Source: JANJUO01 sp942492935 (lineage in GTDB: Bacteria; Bacteroidota; Ignavibacteria; Kapaibacteriales; UBA2268). From it: DNA of 64,000 bases. The translations under genes and the position numbers were made by a program. Of this stretch, positions 16,055 through 25,429 are shown piece by piece. The stretch spans positions 2,480,001-2,544,000 of the forward strand of contig OW818654.1 in assembly GCA_942492935.1 (NCBI GenBank). The letters run 5' to 3'. The notes below the pieces were generated by a model that searched no databases, was not told where the DNA came from, and saw only the letters and a program-made list of their open reading frames with translations. Within the stretch, counting starts at the first letter, position 1, and each line of letters opens with the position of its first letter.

Positions 16055-18580
16055 CTACTCACTAACTTGAACTTGCTTTCTCTTTTTATACTCAAAGAAA
16101 ATTCCAAGTCCGAATAAAATTACAACCAAATAATTTGTTATTGTACTGAACATTCTACCTTGTTCAAAACCATTTGAATGATATTTCATTTCAATAGTAT
16201 GTTCACCTTTTGGAACAATTATAGCTCTGAAACTATGATTGGCTTTAATAATTGCTGTTTCTTTGCCATCAATATATGCCTTCCAACTCGGATAATAAAC
16301 TTCACTAACAAACATCAGATTTTCTGAAACTGCATTGGCTCTAATTTTCATATATTCATTTTTATGTTCAATTACTTCAGCTTTACTGCCTTCAATCAAT
16401 GTATCAGTTTGTTTAATATTTTTCTCTACATATAATACTTCAGTAGGATTGAAATCACCTTTTGCAAGATGGTCAAGTGTATTTCTTGGCTTTGAAACTT
16501 CTGCTTTTTTTACAAAAAATGCTCTTGGCAAATAAGTTGGATTATTATAAACTGCCCATCCATTTTGTTGTGATTGATATAATGGCTGACTATTTGGCTG
16601 TGGTTGAGGTGTTACGATATACTTAACATTAAGCATATTCCACATAAATGGACTTGTCATTGAACTTGTGGAGCCACCACTCGTAGCATCAAGAACATCT
16701 TGATAACTTCTAACTTTGGCAGCATGATAGCCACCAACACTTTCTAAACGATGGAAAGCAGGTAAGTTTGGAGTTACTTCAGTCATAGCAAAATCAGCAA
16801 TTCTAAATTTTTCTTTATCTTGAGTAATAAAATCAATCGCATCGTTTGATTTGAAAATTTCGGCAACTTTATCTGTTTCCTCTATTTCTAATGCCCTGTA
16901 GCCAACTCTCCATAAGTCAAATAACAAAATTGCAATTAAAGATATATATAAGATATTATGTGAAATTTTCTTGTTAATAAACAAGTAAATTAAGCCTGTA
17001 AATGCAATCAAGACCAAAGTGATTACAAACCAATCAGAAATCATACTGCTCCATAAGAAATCAGTTACAGTAGGTAATTGTTTCATTATTGACTGGAAGT
17101 AATTGTTTGATGAACTTTCTAAAGCACCAATATATGTTCCTTTCAAAGCAAGTGCAAAAAAGATAAAAATTCCAGTAAAAACACCTACTGAAATTAGAAA
17201 ATTTTTCATCATTTTCTTATGCTTATCATCAATATTTTCTCGCCATTTTATCATATCTGCCAATCCGTAACCTGCCATTATAGGAAATGCAAATTGCATT
17301 AAAGCAAGTACCATAGAAGGCGCCCTGAACTTATTAAAACTCGGAATATTATAATAAAAAATATCGAATAATACTGATAAATTATTGCCAAACGATAAAA
17401 ACAAAACAAAAATTGATAAGAACATCAGGAATTGAATAAAAATATCTCGCCGATTTAATATGAATCCTACAATTGCCAAAAAGAATATCATGATTCCCAT
17501 ATAAGGAGCAACATCTTCAAATGGTTTTTGACCCCAATAAGTAGGCAATTTAACAGTTTGATTATTAGTTTCAGGTCCATTATAAGGTAATTTTCCAAAA
17601 CCATAATAGTTTGGGACAACAAAAGTAATCATTTCCTGTGGACTAAAAGACCACATTGTTGAATACTCATAAGAATTACCACCTGTTTTATCTTGTTTAT
17701 TACTCGCATTATCTTGAGGAATAACTGGGGCTGAACCACGAACAGAATATGGTGTATATTCTTGAATTGCGAGATAGCGGTCTGAAGAAAGTAGAAATGC
17801 CATTCCACCCGCAATAACAAGTACACCTGTTGCAACCAAAACACTCATTGGTTTATCTTTTGCAATTGTCCTTGAAATCAATTCAAATACAATATAAATT
17901 CCAACTGCCATTCCTACATAAAACATCATTTGTACGTGACTTGATTCTAAAAGTAAGTGCATTGCAAAAATTAGCAGTACCGCCCATAATAGCGAAAACT
18001 TTTCCCTTAATTTCTCAACAAGCATAAAAATGAATGGTAATAATGATAATGTAATTGGCTTGGTGTTATGACCTATCATAATCCAATGTATCACCCCAGT
18101 CGAAAAAACTGCAGCTAATGCAGTAAATAATGATATAAAACTGTCCTTCTTTTTAGAACGCATCAATAGATACATTCCTATTCCGTAGAAAATATAAAAT
18201 GTCATTACTCGCACTGAATCATTATTAAATAAATTCCCAAGGAATCTGGTTATGCCAAAAAATGCAAGTGCAATCCAATCCCAATTTCTATCGCCAGTAG
18301 TTAACAAAGCTCCATAAGAAGGCATTCCGCCAAAAATATACTTAACCCATTGGGGAAACTCGCCTGATTGTCTTGCATCTTCGAGATAAGTTTTAAAACT
18401 AATTGAAGCAAAATTATCAGTGGCTGCTATTTCGTGGGAGGAAATTACTCCCCAAAAAAATATATAAACAGATAAAATTATAAGTCCAATAAATATCTTA
18501 TCCTGATATTTTTCAGGGATTAAATTGAACCCAGATGATAATGATGTTACAGATGCTTTTTTAAGTGGTTGTTTTGCCAT
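16055..18580 (-). CDS. YfhO-family integral membrane protein
   Basis: An 841-residue polytopic inner-membrane protein of the YfhO family, members of which are implicated in cell-surface or lipoteichoic-acid glycosylation in Firmicutes; the role in Gram-negatives is unclear. It has about a dozen hydrophobic segments, an early periplasmic loop with the acidic SFKTYLEDARQSGEFPQW stretch, a QEYTPYSVRGSAP loop, and a large C-terminal periplasmic region (YHAAKVRSYQDVLDA, WAVYNNPTYLPRAFFV, VSEVYYPSWKAYIDGKE, HTIEMKYHSNGFEQG) that is characteristic of the family, before one final TM helix. The family call is firm; function is inferred only as envelope-related. Confidence 0.88.
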   Translation of the reverse strand: MAKQPLKKASVTSLSSGFNLIPEKYQDKIFIGLIILSVYIFFWGVISSHEIAATDNFASISFKTYLEDARQSGEFPQWVKYIFGGMPSYGALLTTGDRNWDWIALAFFGITRFLGNLFNNDSVRVMTFYIFYGIGMYLLMRSKKKDSFISLFTALAAVFSTGVIHWIMIGHNTKPITLSLLPFIFMLVEKLREKFSLLWAVLLIFAMHLLLESSHVQMMFYVGMAVGIYIVFELISRTIAKDKPMSVLVATGVLVIAGGMAFLLSSDRYLAIQEYTPYSVRGSAPVIPQDNASNKQDKTGGNSYEYSTMWSFSPQEMITFVVPNYYGFGKLPYNGPETNNQTVKLPTYWGQKPFEDVAPYMGIMIFFLAIVGFILNRRDIFIQFLMFLSIFVLFLSFGNNLSVLFDIFYYNIPSFNKFRAPSMVLALMQFAFPIMAGYGLADMIKWRENIDDKHKKMMKNFLISVGVFTGIFIFFALALKGTYIGALESSSNNYFQSIMKQLPTVTDFLWSSMISDWFVITLVLIAFTGLIYLFINKKISHNILYISLIAILLFDLWRVGYRALEIEETDKVAEIFKSNDAIDFITQDKEKFRIADFAMTEVTPNLPAFHRLESVGGYHAAKVRSYQDVLDATSGGSTSSMTSPFMWNMLNVKYIVTPQPQPNSQPLYQSQQNGWAVYNNPTYLPRAFFVKKAEVSKPRNTLDHLAKGDFNPTEVLYVEKNIKQTDTLIEGSKAEVIEHKNEYMKIRANAVSENLMFVSEVYYPSWKAYIDGKETAIIKANHSFRAIIVPKGEHTIEMKYHSNGFEQGRMFSTITNYLVVILFGLGIFFEYKKRKQVQVSE

Positions 18581-18980
18581 TCTAAAACCTAAATTATTTT
18601 GTCAAATTAATTATTCTAAAATATAAATTTACGAAAAAAAAATTTAACTACATTAATTGAAATTAAAAAAGAAAAAATCAAATGATTAATTTTATTTTTG
18701 TGTCAAAAATATTGAAATAAATTACCAAATCTATTAATGCTTAATTTAATAGTTTTCTTGTAACAAAGTTATAATCTCTATCTGGATTTTGTTTAAATTT
18801 TTTTTGAAATTTTTAAAATCATTTTGAGTAAAGATGTCAGAGTTGTTACAATAAATAATAAATTTTATAACTAATTTATCGTTCATACGTATTAAAAAAT
18901 TTGTATATTTGCTTTTGTGAACTTATTTATGTTTACTGATAAAATTTATATTATTATTAATTGTTAAAATAATTGTAAAA
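18581..18980. other. Divergent AT-rich spacer
   Basis: The spacer separates yfhO (minus) and the histidine kinase (plus). It contains poly-A/T stretches and one TATATTTG box at 18904-18911. No gene or RNA is recognised. Confidence 0.6.
18904..18911 (+). promoter_or_regulatory. Candidate promoter -7 box for the TPR histidine kinase (TATATTTG)
   Basis: TATATTTG fits TAnnTTTG, 69 nt before the ATG. No good TTG at -33. Confidence 0.4.
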
Positions 18981-21473
18981 ATGTTAATTAGCACTTTAAA
19001 ATTGAATTTTTCCATTATATTCATAATTTTTATTTTTTGTTATGGATTTCTATATCCAAATTATGAAACTGATATAAACAAAATATATTCTAAATCTGAT
19101 TCTTTATCGATTAATAGAATCTATGAAGTTGCCGATAGTTTAGTTAAAATACCCGGCGATAGTGCATATATTGTTACTTTAATAAAAAGAGGTATTTATC
19201 TATCCGATTCAGTTAATATTAAGTTAGTAAAAGCAGAAGGATACAAAAGACTTGGAATATATTTTAGACATAAGGGTGATTATCAAACAGCTCTTGAAAA
19301 TTTTTTTGAAGCATTAGAAATTGTAGGAAAGAAATCAAATAATTGGCAAACTTCAAGTATTTTAAATAATATTGGGGTTGTTTATAGGCGATTAGACGAT
19401 TATAATACAGCATTAGACTATCATTTAAAAGCACTAACAATTGCTGAAGAAATTCAGGATAAAAGAAATATTGCTGTATCTCTTAATAGTATTGGTAATA
19501 TACATACTTTTATTGGCAATTATCAGGAAGGACTTGAGCATTTTTTTAGAGCTATGAAAATTGAAGAGAGGGATAATAATCAATTAGGAAAAGCAATAAA
19601 TTTTAATAATATTGGCGAAGTTTATGTTCTATTAAAAAAAACTGATTCGGCTAAAGTATATTTCGAACACTCTCTATCATTGAACATTGAACTTAAAAAT
19701 AATAAAGGAATCGCAATTAATTTAAATTGTTTAGGCAATTTATCTAAAGAATCTGGCAAATTAGATTTGGCACTTGAATACTTTAAGAGAGCTTTAGAAT
19801 TAGATAAGCAATCAGGTGATAAAATATATATTTTGAGGTCATACAACAATATTGGTGAATTACAACTATTGATGAATAATGCTAAATCAGCTCTTTTGAA
19901 TTTTAATCTTGCTTTAGAATTAGCATTAGAATTGGGTTCAAAATTTGAAATTCATCGTTCATACAAATTTATTGCTGATGCTTATAGAAAAATTGGTAAC
20001 TTCGAAAAAGCACTTATCAATTATGATTATTCGAAAATATATGGAGATTCAGTCTTAAATGAAAAGAATAACAATTCAATCGCACATTTACAAATTAGAT
20101 ATAATCTCGAAAAAAAGGAAAAACAAATTGAGTTACTCCAAAAAGAGAAACAAAATGAATCTAATTTTAAAGTATTCCTATTAATTATAATTATCATCAT
20201 ACTTATTTTTGCTTTTATAAGTTACAGAAGATTCAAAATACAAAGAGATTTATCGATATCGCTTGAAGATAAAAATAAAATCATTGAGCAAAAGAATTGG
20301 GAACTGCTTAATATGAACGAAAAAATTCAAGAGCAAAATACAATTCTTGAATCCTTGAATCTTACTTTAACCGAAAAAAATTCTGAAATCATAAAAACAC
20401 AGAAGCATTTACTTAATCTTAATGAACAATTAAAAGATGCTAATAATACTAAAGATAAATTTTTCTCTATAATTTCACATGATTTAAAGAATCCATTTAA
20501 CTATTTACTTGCTACTACCGACATGTTAAGAGAAAGATTTAATTCTTATTCACCCGAAAATATATATTCGAAAATTGAAAATTTGAATGAGTCAGCTCAC
20601 CAAGTCTATAATTTGCTTGATAATTTATTGAATTGGGCAAATTCACAAAGAGGTGTTATCAAATATAATCCTTCTGATTTTGATTTTTATGAAATTGCAA
20701 TAAATAATGTCTTATTACTCAAACCATTAGCAGATAAAAAAGGTATTACAATCAAATCAATGATTAAACCTAATACTTATATCTATGCTGATTATAATAT
20801 GGTAAATACTATTGCAAGAAATTTTCTATCCAATGCTGTTAAATTTACTAATTCTGGAGGAAGTGTTGAAATTCATTCATACAAAGATGATGATTATTTG
20901 TATGCAACCGTTGTAGATACTGGAATTGGTTTGAATGTTGATTTTGTTCCGAAATTATTTAGTATTGATGAAAATATATCAACAAAAGGAACAGCAAATG
21001 AAAGTGGAACAGGATTAGGTCTTGTAATGTGTAAGGAATTCACAGAACGTAATGGTGGTAAAATTGAAGTTAAAAGTGAAATAGGTGTAGGTTCAAAATT
21101 TACATTTTCTTTGCCATTGAGCAAAATTGAAGTTGATTTTGCAAATTCTAATCCAATAAATGAAATAGATGAAATAATTCAAATTCCTATCGCTGAAATA
21201 CCTGAATTAATATTTGTAAGCGAATTTCATTTTAAATATTTAAATAATGAATTAGCTGAAAAAAGAAATTATGTGATGAAATACAAACAAATTGGATTAA
21301 TTAAGGAGTTTGTAGAATCGGTTATGAAAATTGGAATCGAATGCAACAGCGACTATATAATTGAGTATGCAAATAAATTGGAGATAGTGTTGAATACGTT
21401 CGATTTTGAAAAAATTATAAGAACTCTTTTAGATTTTGATTTAATTTTGGAAAGAGTTAAAATCTCTGAATAG
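18981..21473 (+). CDS. TPR-containing sensor histidine kinase
   Basis: The 830-residue kinase has an N-terminal signal anchor, about eight tetratricopeptide repeats in the periplasm (roughly 75-370, e.g. ALDYHLKALTIAEEI, ALEYFKRALELDKQ), one TM helix (about 396-415), a coiled coil, a HisKA domain with phospho-acceptor His500 (FSIISHDLKNPF), and a HATPase_c domain with N box (NFLSNAVKFTNSGG), VVDTGIGL and GTGLGLVMCKEF. A ~110-residue helical tail follows the ATPase domain. No receiver domain or response regulator is nearby, so it is an orphan kinase. Signal and output are unknown; TPRs suggest protein or peptide binding. Confidence 0.93.
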   Translation: MLISTLKLNFSIIFIIFIFCYGFLYPNYETDINKIYSKSDSLSINRIYEVADSLVKIPGDSAYIVTLIKRGIYLSDSVNIKLVKAEGYKRLGIYFRHKGDYQTALENFFEALEIVGKKSNNWQTSSILNNIGVVYRRLDDYNTALDYHLKALTIAEEIQDKRNIAVSLNSIGNIHTFIGNYQEGLEHFFRAMKIEERDNNQLGKAINFNNIGEVYVLLKKTDSAKVYFEHSLSLNIELKNNKGIAINLNCLGNLSKESGKLDLALEYFKRALELDKQSGDKIYILRSYNNIGELQLLMNNAKSALLNFNLALELALELGSKFEIHRSYKFIADAYRKIGNFEKALINYDYSKIYGDSVLNEKNNNSIAHLQIRYNLEKKEKQIELLQKEKQNESNFKVFLLIIIIIILIFAFISYRRFKIQRDLSISLEDKNKIIEQKNWELLNMNEKIQEQNTILESLNLTLTEKNSEIIKTQKHLLNLNEQLKDANNTKDKFFSIISHDLKNPFNYLLATTDMLRERFNSYSPENIYSKIENLNESAHQVYNLLDNLLNWANSQRGVIKYNPSDFDFYEIAINNVLLLKPLADKKGITIKSMIKPNTYIYADYNMVNTIARNFLSNAVKFTNSGGSVEIHSYKDDDYLYATVVDTGIGLNVDFVPKLFSIDENISTKGTANESGTGLGLVMCKEFTERNGGKIEVKSEIGVGSKFTFSLPLSKIEVDFANSNPINEIDEIIQIPIAEIPELIFVSEFHFKYLNNELAEKRNYVMKYKQIGLIKEFVESVMKIGIECNSDYIIEYANKLEIVLNTFDFEKIIRTLLDFDLILERVKISE

Positions 21474-21570
21474 CATTAATTATAATTTTGTGAATTTCTT
21501 GTTGTTATATTTTTTAGTCTAAAATTTTGGTTTTTCTTACATATATCATACTTTTGATATTAGTTAAAAA

Positions 21571-21594
21571 AAGTCCTTGAATTATCAAGGACTT
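21571..21594 (-). terminator. Intrinsic terminator of tRNA-Lys (bidirectional)
   Basis: AAGTCCTTGA, ATTA loop, TCAAGGACTT. On the minus strand the stem runs straight into seven T, ending transcription of the tRNA; on the plus strand AATTTTTT follows, so it can also serve the kinase gene. Confidence 0.82.
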
Positions 21595-21608
21595 AATTTT
21601 TTGTGATG

Positions 21609-21682
21609 TGCTCCCTGCGGGATTCGAACCCGCGGCCCATTGATTAAGAGTCAATTGCTCTGGCCAACTGAGCTAAGGAAGC
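21609..21682 (-). tRNA. tRNA-Lys (anticodon CUU)
   Basis: The 74-nt cloverleaf reads on the minus strand. Acceptor stem GCTTCCT pairs with AGGGAGC (one G-T wobble); the D arm contains TAGCTCAGTTGGCCAGAGC; the anticodon stem ATTGA/TCAAT has loop CTCTTAA, giving anticodon CTT for AAG lysine; the T arm is GCGGG-TTCGAAT-CCCGC. The discriminator base is A and CCA is not encoded. Confidence 0.95.
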
Positions 21683-22007
21683 CCACAAAATTAACAAATT
21701 TTTTTTACCTGTAAAAGTTTTTTATTGTTTTTTTATAAGGTTTCTACTCATTCTTATTCATATATTTTAATTCTCATAATAATTATCAATTTATTTTGAT
21801 TTTTTTTATCAATCTTCAAATTTTTAAAACATGTACTTGCAATTGATAATTATTATTGTTGAGTAGTTAGATTTTTCCTGAATGCTCTGATTTTATAAAG
21901 AAATAAAAATTATTTAATAAATTACTAATTCATGAGATAAATTATTATTTTTTTTTTAATTTTGCATATTAATAAATAACGATTACTTAACAAACATTTT
22001 TAATATT
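21683..22007. other. AT-rich spacer
   Basis: Divergent spacer between the tRNA and the DUF3078 gene. The only supported element is the TAATTTTG box near 21957. Confidence 0.6.
21957..21964 (+). promoter_or_regulatory. Candidate promoter -7 box for the DUF3078 gene (TAATTTTG)
   Basis: TAATTTTG lies 43 nt upstream of the ATG, in a T-rich context; same box as at several other genes here. Confidence 0.45.
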
Positions 22008-22910
22008 ATGAAATATATCATTTTATTTGTTTCAATTATACTATTATTTTCATTATCTATTTATGCTCAAGATACTGTAAAATATTGGAATTACGGTGGT
22101 TTTGCTACTCTAACATTTAATCAAATGGGCTTAACAAATTGGACTAAGGGTGGCGAAAGTTCTCTATCTCTCAGTGGTTTGGTTAATCTAAATGCAAAAT
22201 ACGTCAAAGAAAGATTAGAATGGGAAAATACTCTTGAACTTGGTTATGGTCTTCTCCAGAATGATGAGGATAAAATTAGAAAGACAGACGATAAAATTGA
22301 TTTGAATTCAAAAGTCGGTTACAAAGCAATCGAAAATTTGTATTATACAGCCCTTGTGAATTTCAAAAGTCAGTTTACAGAAGGATTCAAGTATCCCAAC
22401 GATTCGGTTTCAGTTTCAAATTTTCTTGCTCCTGCTTTTGTTATAGCTTCAATAGGAATGGATTTTAAAGCAAGTAAATATTTTTCAGTTTACTTTTCTC
22501 CAGCTACAGGTAGATTTATTATTGTTAATGACCAAAGATTAGCAGACTCAGCAATTTATGGTAATGTAAAAGGTGAGAAATTCAAAGCTGACTTTGGTGC
22601 ATATTTAACTACACAAGTACAAGTTACATTAATGGAAAATGTTGATTTAAAATCTAAAATTGATTTGTTTAATAATTATACAGATAGAAACGCAGGAAAT
22701 AGAGGTAATATAGATATAAACTGGGAATCAAGTATAATAATGAAGGTAAATAGCTTTATTACTGCAAATATTTTTACTCATTTAGTTTATGACCATGATA
22801 CTAAAGTACCAATTATGGAAGTTAAAGACGGTGTAAAAACTAAAATAGGCGAGGGTCCAAGAACCCAATTTAAAGAAGTTCTTGGTATTGGTTTATCATA
22901 TAAATTTTAA
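22008..22910 (+). CDS. DUF3078 outer-membrane beta-barrel protein
   Basis: The product is 300 residues with a signal peptide ending near SLSIYAQD. The mature protein starts with WNYGGFATLTFNQMGLTNWTKGGESSLSLSG, the characteristic DUF3078 opening, followed by alternating-hydrophobicity strands and a C-terminal FKEVLGIGLSYKF ending in Phe, as in outer-membrane barrels. DUF3078 is widespread in Bacteroidota; its function is not known to me. It is a single-gene unit: its own promoter box upstream and a strong terminator at 22932-22977. Confidence 0.88.
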   Translation: MKYIILFVSIILLFSLSIYAQDTVKYWNYGGFATLTFNQMGLTNWTKGGESSLSLSGLVNLNAKYVKERLEWENTLELGYGLLQNDEDKIRKTDDKIDLNSKVGYKAIENLYYTALVNFKSQFTEGFKYPNDSVSVSNFLAPAFVIASIGMDFKASKYFSVYFSPATGRFIIVNDQRLADSAIYGNVKGEKFKADFGAYLTTQVQVTLMENVDLKSKIDLFNNYTDRNAGNRGNIDINWESSIIMKVNSFITANIFTHLVYDHDTKVPIMEVKDGVKTKIGEGPRTQFKEVLGIGLSYKF

Positions 22911-22931
22911 TTGGAATTGAAAATCACTTAT

Positions 22932-22977
22932 AAGACTTTCAGAAAATTCAATGATTTTTTTTGAAAGTCTTTTTTTA
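22932..22977 (+). terminator. Intrinsic terminator after the DUF3078 gene
   Basis: AAGACTTTCA pairs with TGAAAGTCTT around a T-rich loop and is followed by a run of T. Confidence 0.85.
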
Positions 22978-23054
22978 TTTTTAATTACGTTACACTTTTT
23001 TTTAATTTAATACGATTTTTTATTTTTATAAAAAGTAAAATTTGGAATTTTAAA

Positions 23055-23540
23055 ATGGATATTAAAGAAATCATTTATAATTTAGAAAAAATTATTAGAG
23101 CTGAGGATTTTGGAATTAATTTATATTCTTCAATTGCCCGTAAAGTTGGGAAAAAAGAAGATTTGGGAATCAAGGCAGAAAAGATTGCAAAAGAAAAAGT
23201 AGAATGTAAAAATTTGCTTCAGAATTTTGTCAATCAAGTTAAATCCAATAAAATTAATTTACATCTTGATAATGAGATTAATGTAAAATTGAATGCTGAT
23301 AAAGTATTTGCTAATTATGATTCAGTTGAAGATGATGGAAAGTTTTATACAACATTAGTTAAGACATATCATTATCAAAAAGAATTATTAAATTTCTATA
23401 AGAATTTTATGGAAATTTCTGGTGGTGTTAAGGTGATACAGTTTCTAATAAATAAAACCGAATCACATTTTGATATTATCTCAAATCATGTTGATGTCCA
23501 ATATGATAAATATGAAACTTTTTCAAGTTTTTGGAATTAA
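23055..23540 (+). CDS. Ferritin-like helical protein, uncharacterised
   Basis: The 161 residues look entirely alpha-helical and arranged as four long helices: about 5-28 (NLEKIIRAEDFGINLYSSIARKV), 36-62 (IKAEKIAKEKVECKNLLQNFV), 98-120 (KFYTTLVKTYHYQKELLNFYKNF), and 127-150 (VKVIQFLINKTESHFDIISNHV). The layout and the Glu/His positions (Glu18, KEKVECK, ESH) recall rubrerythrin/ferritin-like bundles, but the full ExxH ligand set is not present, so metal binding is doubtful. No signal peptide. It ends at a hairpin shared with the convergent peptidase gene. The assignment is by pattern only. Confidence 0.5.
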   Translation: MDIKEIIYNLEKIIRAEDFGINLYSSIARKVGKKEDLGIKAEKIAKEKVECKNLLQNFVNQVKSNKINLHLDNEINVKLNADKVFANYDSVEDDGKFYTTLVKTYHYQKELLNFYKNFMEISGGVKVIQFLINKTESHFDIISNHVDVQYDKYETFSSFWN

Positions 23541-23546
23541 AGAAAA

Positions 23547-23592
23547 AACACCATTTATTAATAAAGTTAAGTTCTTAATAATAAATGGTGTT
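23547..23592. terminator. Bidirectional hairpin between convergent genes
   Basis: AACACCATTTATTA pairs perfectly with TAATAAATGGTGTT (14 bp) around an 18-nt loop. It lies 6 bp after one stop and 21 bp from the other. On the minus strand a run rich in T (TTTTTTCTTT) follows. Confidence 0.78.
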
Positions 23593-23613
23593 ATACTGTT
23601 TATTTGATATATA

Positions 23614-25392
23614 TTAAATAGCTTTAGTTTTTTCTTTTAACCATAATTTATGTTCTTCATCAAGCATTGAAGAAACTTCATCATAAACAAATTGATGGTA
23701 ATCATTTAACCAATTTATTTCCAAATCGGAAAGCAATTCTTTATTTATAGCTTTTGTTTCGATTGGGAATAAAGTTAATGTATCAAATTTTAAAAATTGA
23801 CCAAATTCTGATTTTTCATCTTCAACTGTCAAAACAAGATTTTCAATCCTGATACCGTATTTATCTGTTCTATATAGACCGGGTTCGTTAGAAGTAAACA
23901 TCCCTGGAACTAATACATTTGGGTTTTCATCCATTCTAATTGATTGTGGTCCTTCGTGAACATTCATAAAGCATCCAACGCCATGACCTGTACCATGTAA
24001 ATACTGTAAATGATTATCCCAAAGGAACTTACGTGCAAGTACATCAAGCTGAGACCCACGAGTATTTAAAGGAAACTTTGCCATTCCAAGATTAATATGT
24101 CCCTTCAAAACTAATGTATAATCAGTTTTTTCTTGTTCGGTTGGCTCTCCAAGATGGAAAGTACGAGTAATATCTGTTGTGCCATCAAAATACTGAGCAC
24201 CACTATCAAATAAGAAAAATCCATCTGCTTCAATTTTTGAATTTGACTCAGGAGTGGCTCCATAATGAACGATTGCACCGTGTCCTTTATAACCTGCAAT
24301 TGTACCAAAACTTTCACCGTAAAACATTGTTGATTCACTACGGAATTCTTTCATTTTTTCAGCTGCTGAAATTTCAGTAATTTCAATTTTGTTTAAATTA
24401 TTCTCAAACCAATTCCAGAATTTAATCATTGCAACACAATCACGTGCCATTGCATTTTTTATACCTTGTACTTCCACATTATTTTTTATTGCTTTTAATT
24501 TTGTAGAAATATTCATTTCTTCAATGACTGAACAAGATGAAGGTACAGAATAGTAAAGTTTAGAATTTGTTCTTGCTGGGTCAATAATTATATTAGTACC
24601 ATCTGCTAAATTTGAAATTCTTTCAAAAATATCATTATAAGGTAAAATTGTTACACCATCATTCAAAAGCTCAGTTTTAATTTCATCGGTTAGCTTATTA
24701 GCATCAATATATAATTCAGCAACATCATTGGTAAGAAAAGCGTAACAAATAGCTACAGGATTATACGTAACATCATATCCACGGATATTGAATAACCAAT
24801 TAATGTCATCTAATGTACAGAAAAGATGGCTATTTGCACCTTTTTCAGCCATTATTTTTCTAATTTCATCAAATTTTTCTGTTCTTGATTTTCCAGCATA
24901 TTTGATTGGCTGGACGAAGATTTTATCTTGTGGAATTGAAGGTCGAGCTTCCCATGCTTCAGCAATCAAATCGTGTTTGTAATCAATTTCAATTTTCTTT
25001 AATGAAAATGTAGAAATTAATTTTTTGTAAAGAGAAACAGGTAAAACAGTTGAATCAAAACCAACTTTTTCACCAGATTTAATGTTCTTATTTAACCATT
25101 CAGGGTAATCGAGAGTTTCGGGTAGTCCAACTTTAAATAATTGAAAATCTGAACCTGCAATTTGCTGCTCAGCTTGTAAAAAGTAGCGTGAATCTGTCCA
25201 TAATCCAGCTATTTCATTGGTTATTACAACAGTTCCAGCTGAACCTGTAAAACCGCTAATCCATTGACGTGAAAGCCAGCAACTTGCTACATATTCAGAA
25301 ATATGTGGGTCTGTTGAAGGTATAATGTAAGCAGAAAGTTGATATTTTTTCATCAATTCTCTTACTTTTCCAATTTTTTCGTTAATTGTCAT
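23614..25392 (-). CDS. Xaa-Pro aminopeptidase (M24B, aminopeptidase P-like)
   Basis: This 592-residue metallopeptidase removes N-terminal residues before proline. It has the three-domain form: two creatinase-like N-terminal domains (WISGFTGSAGTVVIT, WTDSRYFLQAEQQI) and a C-terminal pita-bread domain with the dinuclear metal ligands in FDSGAQYFDGTTDITRTF, HGTGHGVGCFMNVHEGP and FTSNEPGLYRTDKYGIRIEN, ending in the short extra domain seen in long family members. No signal peptide, so cytoplasmic. It lies 37 bp downstream of the Ig-repeat protein gene on the same strand, but with no functional link visible. Confidence 0.94.
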   Translation of the reverse strand: MTINEKIGKVRELMKKYQLSAYIIPSTDPHISEYVASCWLSRQWISGFTGSAGTVVITNEIAGLWTDSRYFLQAEQQIAGSDFQLFKVGLPETLDYPEWLNKNIKSGEKVGFDSTVLPVSLYKKLISTFSLKKIEIDYKHDLIAEAWEARPSIPQDKIFVQPIKYAGKSRTEKFDEIRKIMAEKGANSHLFCTLDDINWLFNIRGYDVTYNPVAICYAFLTNDVAELYIDANKLTDEIKTELLNDGVTILPYNDIFERISNLADGTNIIIDPARTNSKLYYSVPSSCSVIEEMNISTKLKAIKNNVEVQGIKNAMARDCVAMIKFWNWFENNLNKIEITEISAAEKMKEFRSESTMFYGESFGTIAGYKGHGAIVHYGATPESNSKIEADGFFLFDSGAQYFDGTTDITRTFHLGEPTEQEKTDYTLVLKGHINLGMAKFPLNTRGSQLDVLARKFLWDNHLQYLHGTGHGVGCFMNVHEGPQSIRMDENPNVLVPGMFTSNEPGLYRTDKYGIRIENLVLTVEDEKSEFGQFLKFDTLTLFPIETKAINKELLSDLEINWLNDYHQFVYDEVSSMLDEEHKLWLKEKTKAI

Positions 25393-25429
25393 TTAGTTTT
25401 TCCATTTATAAATCTATTAAATAATTAAT

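Noticed and set aside
16051..16107. Longer start for the SHOCT-like gene inside yfhO
   Set aside because: It would need a TTG start and a 53-base overlap; the ATG at 16050 is four bases after the yfhO stop.
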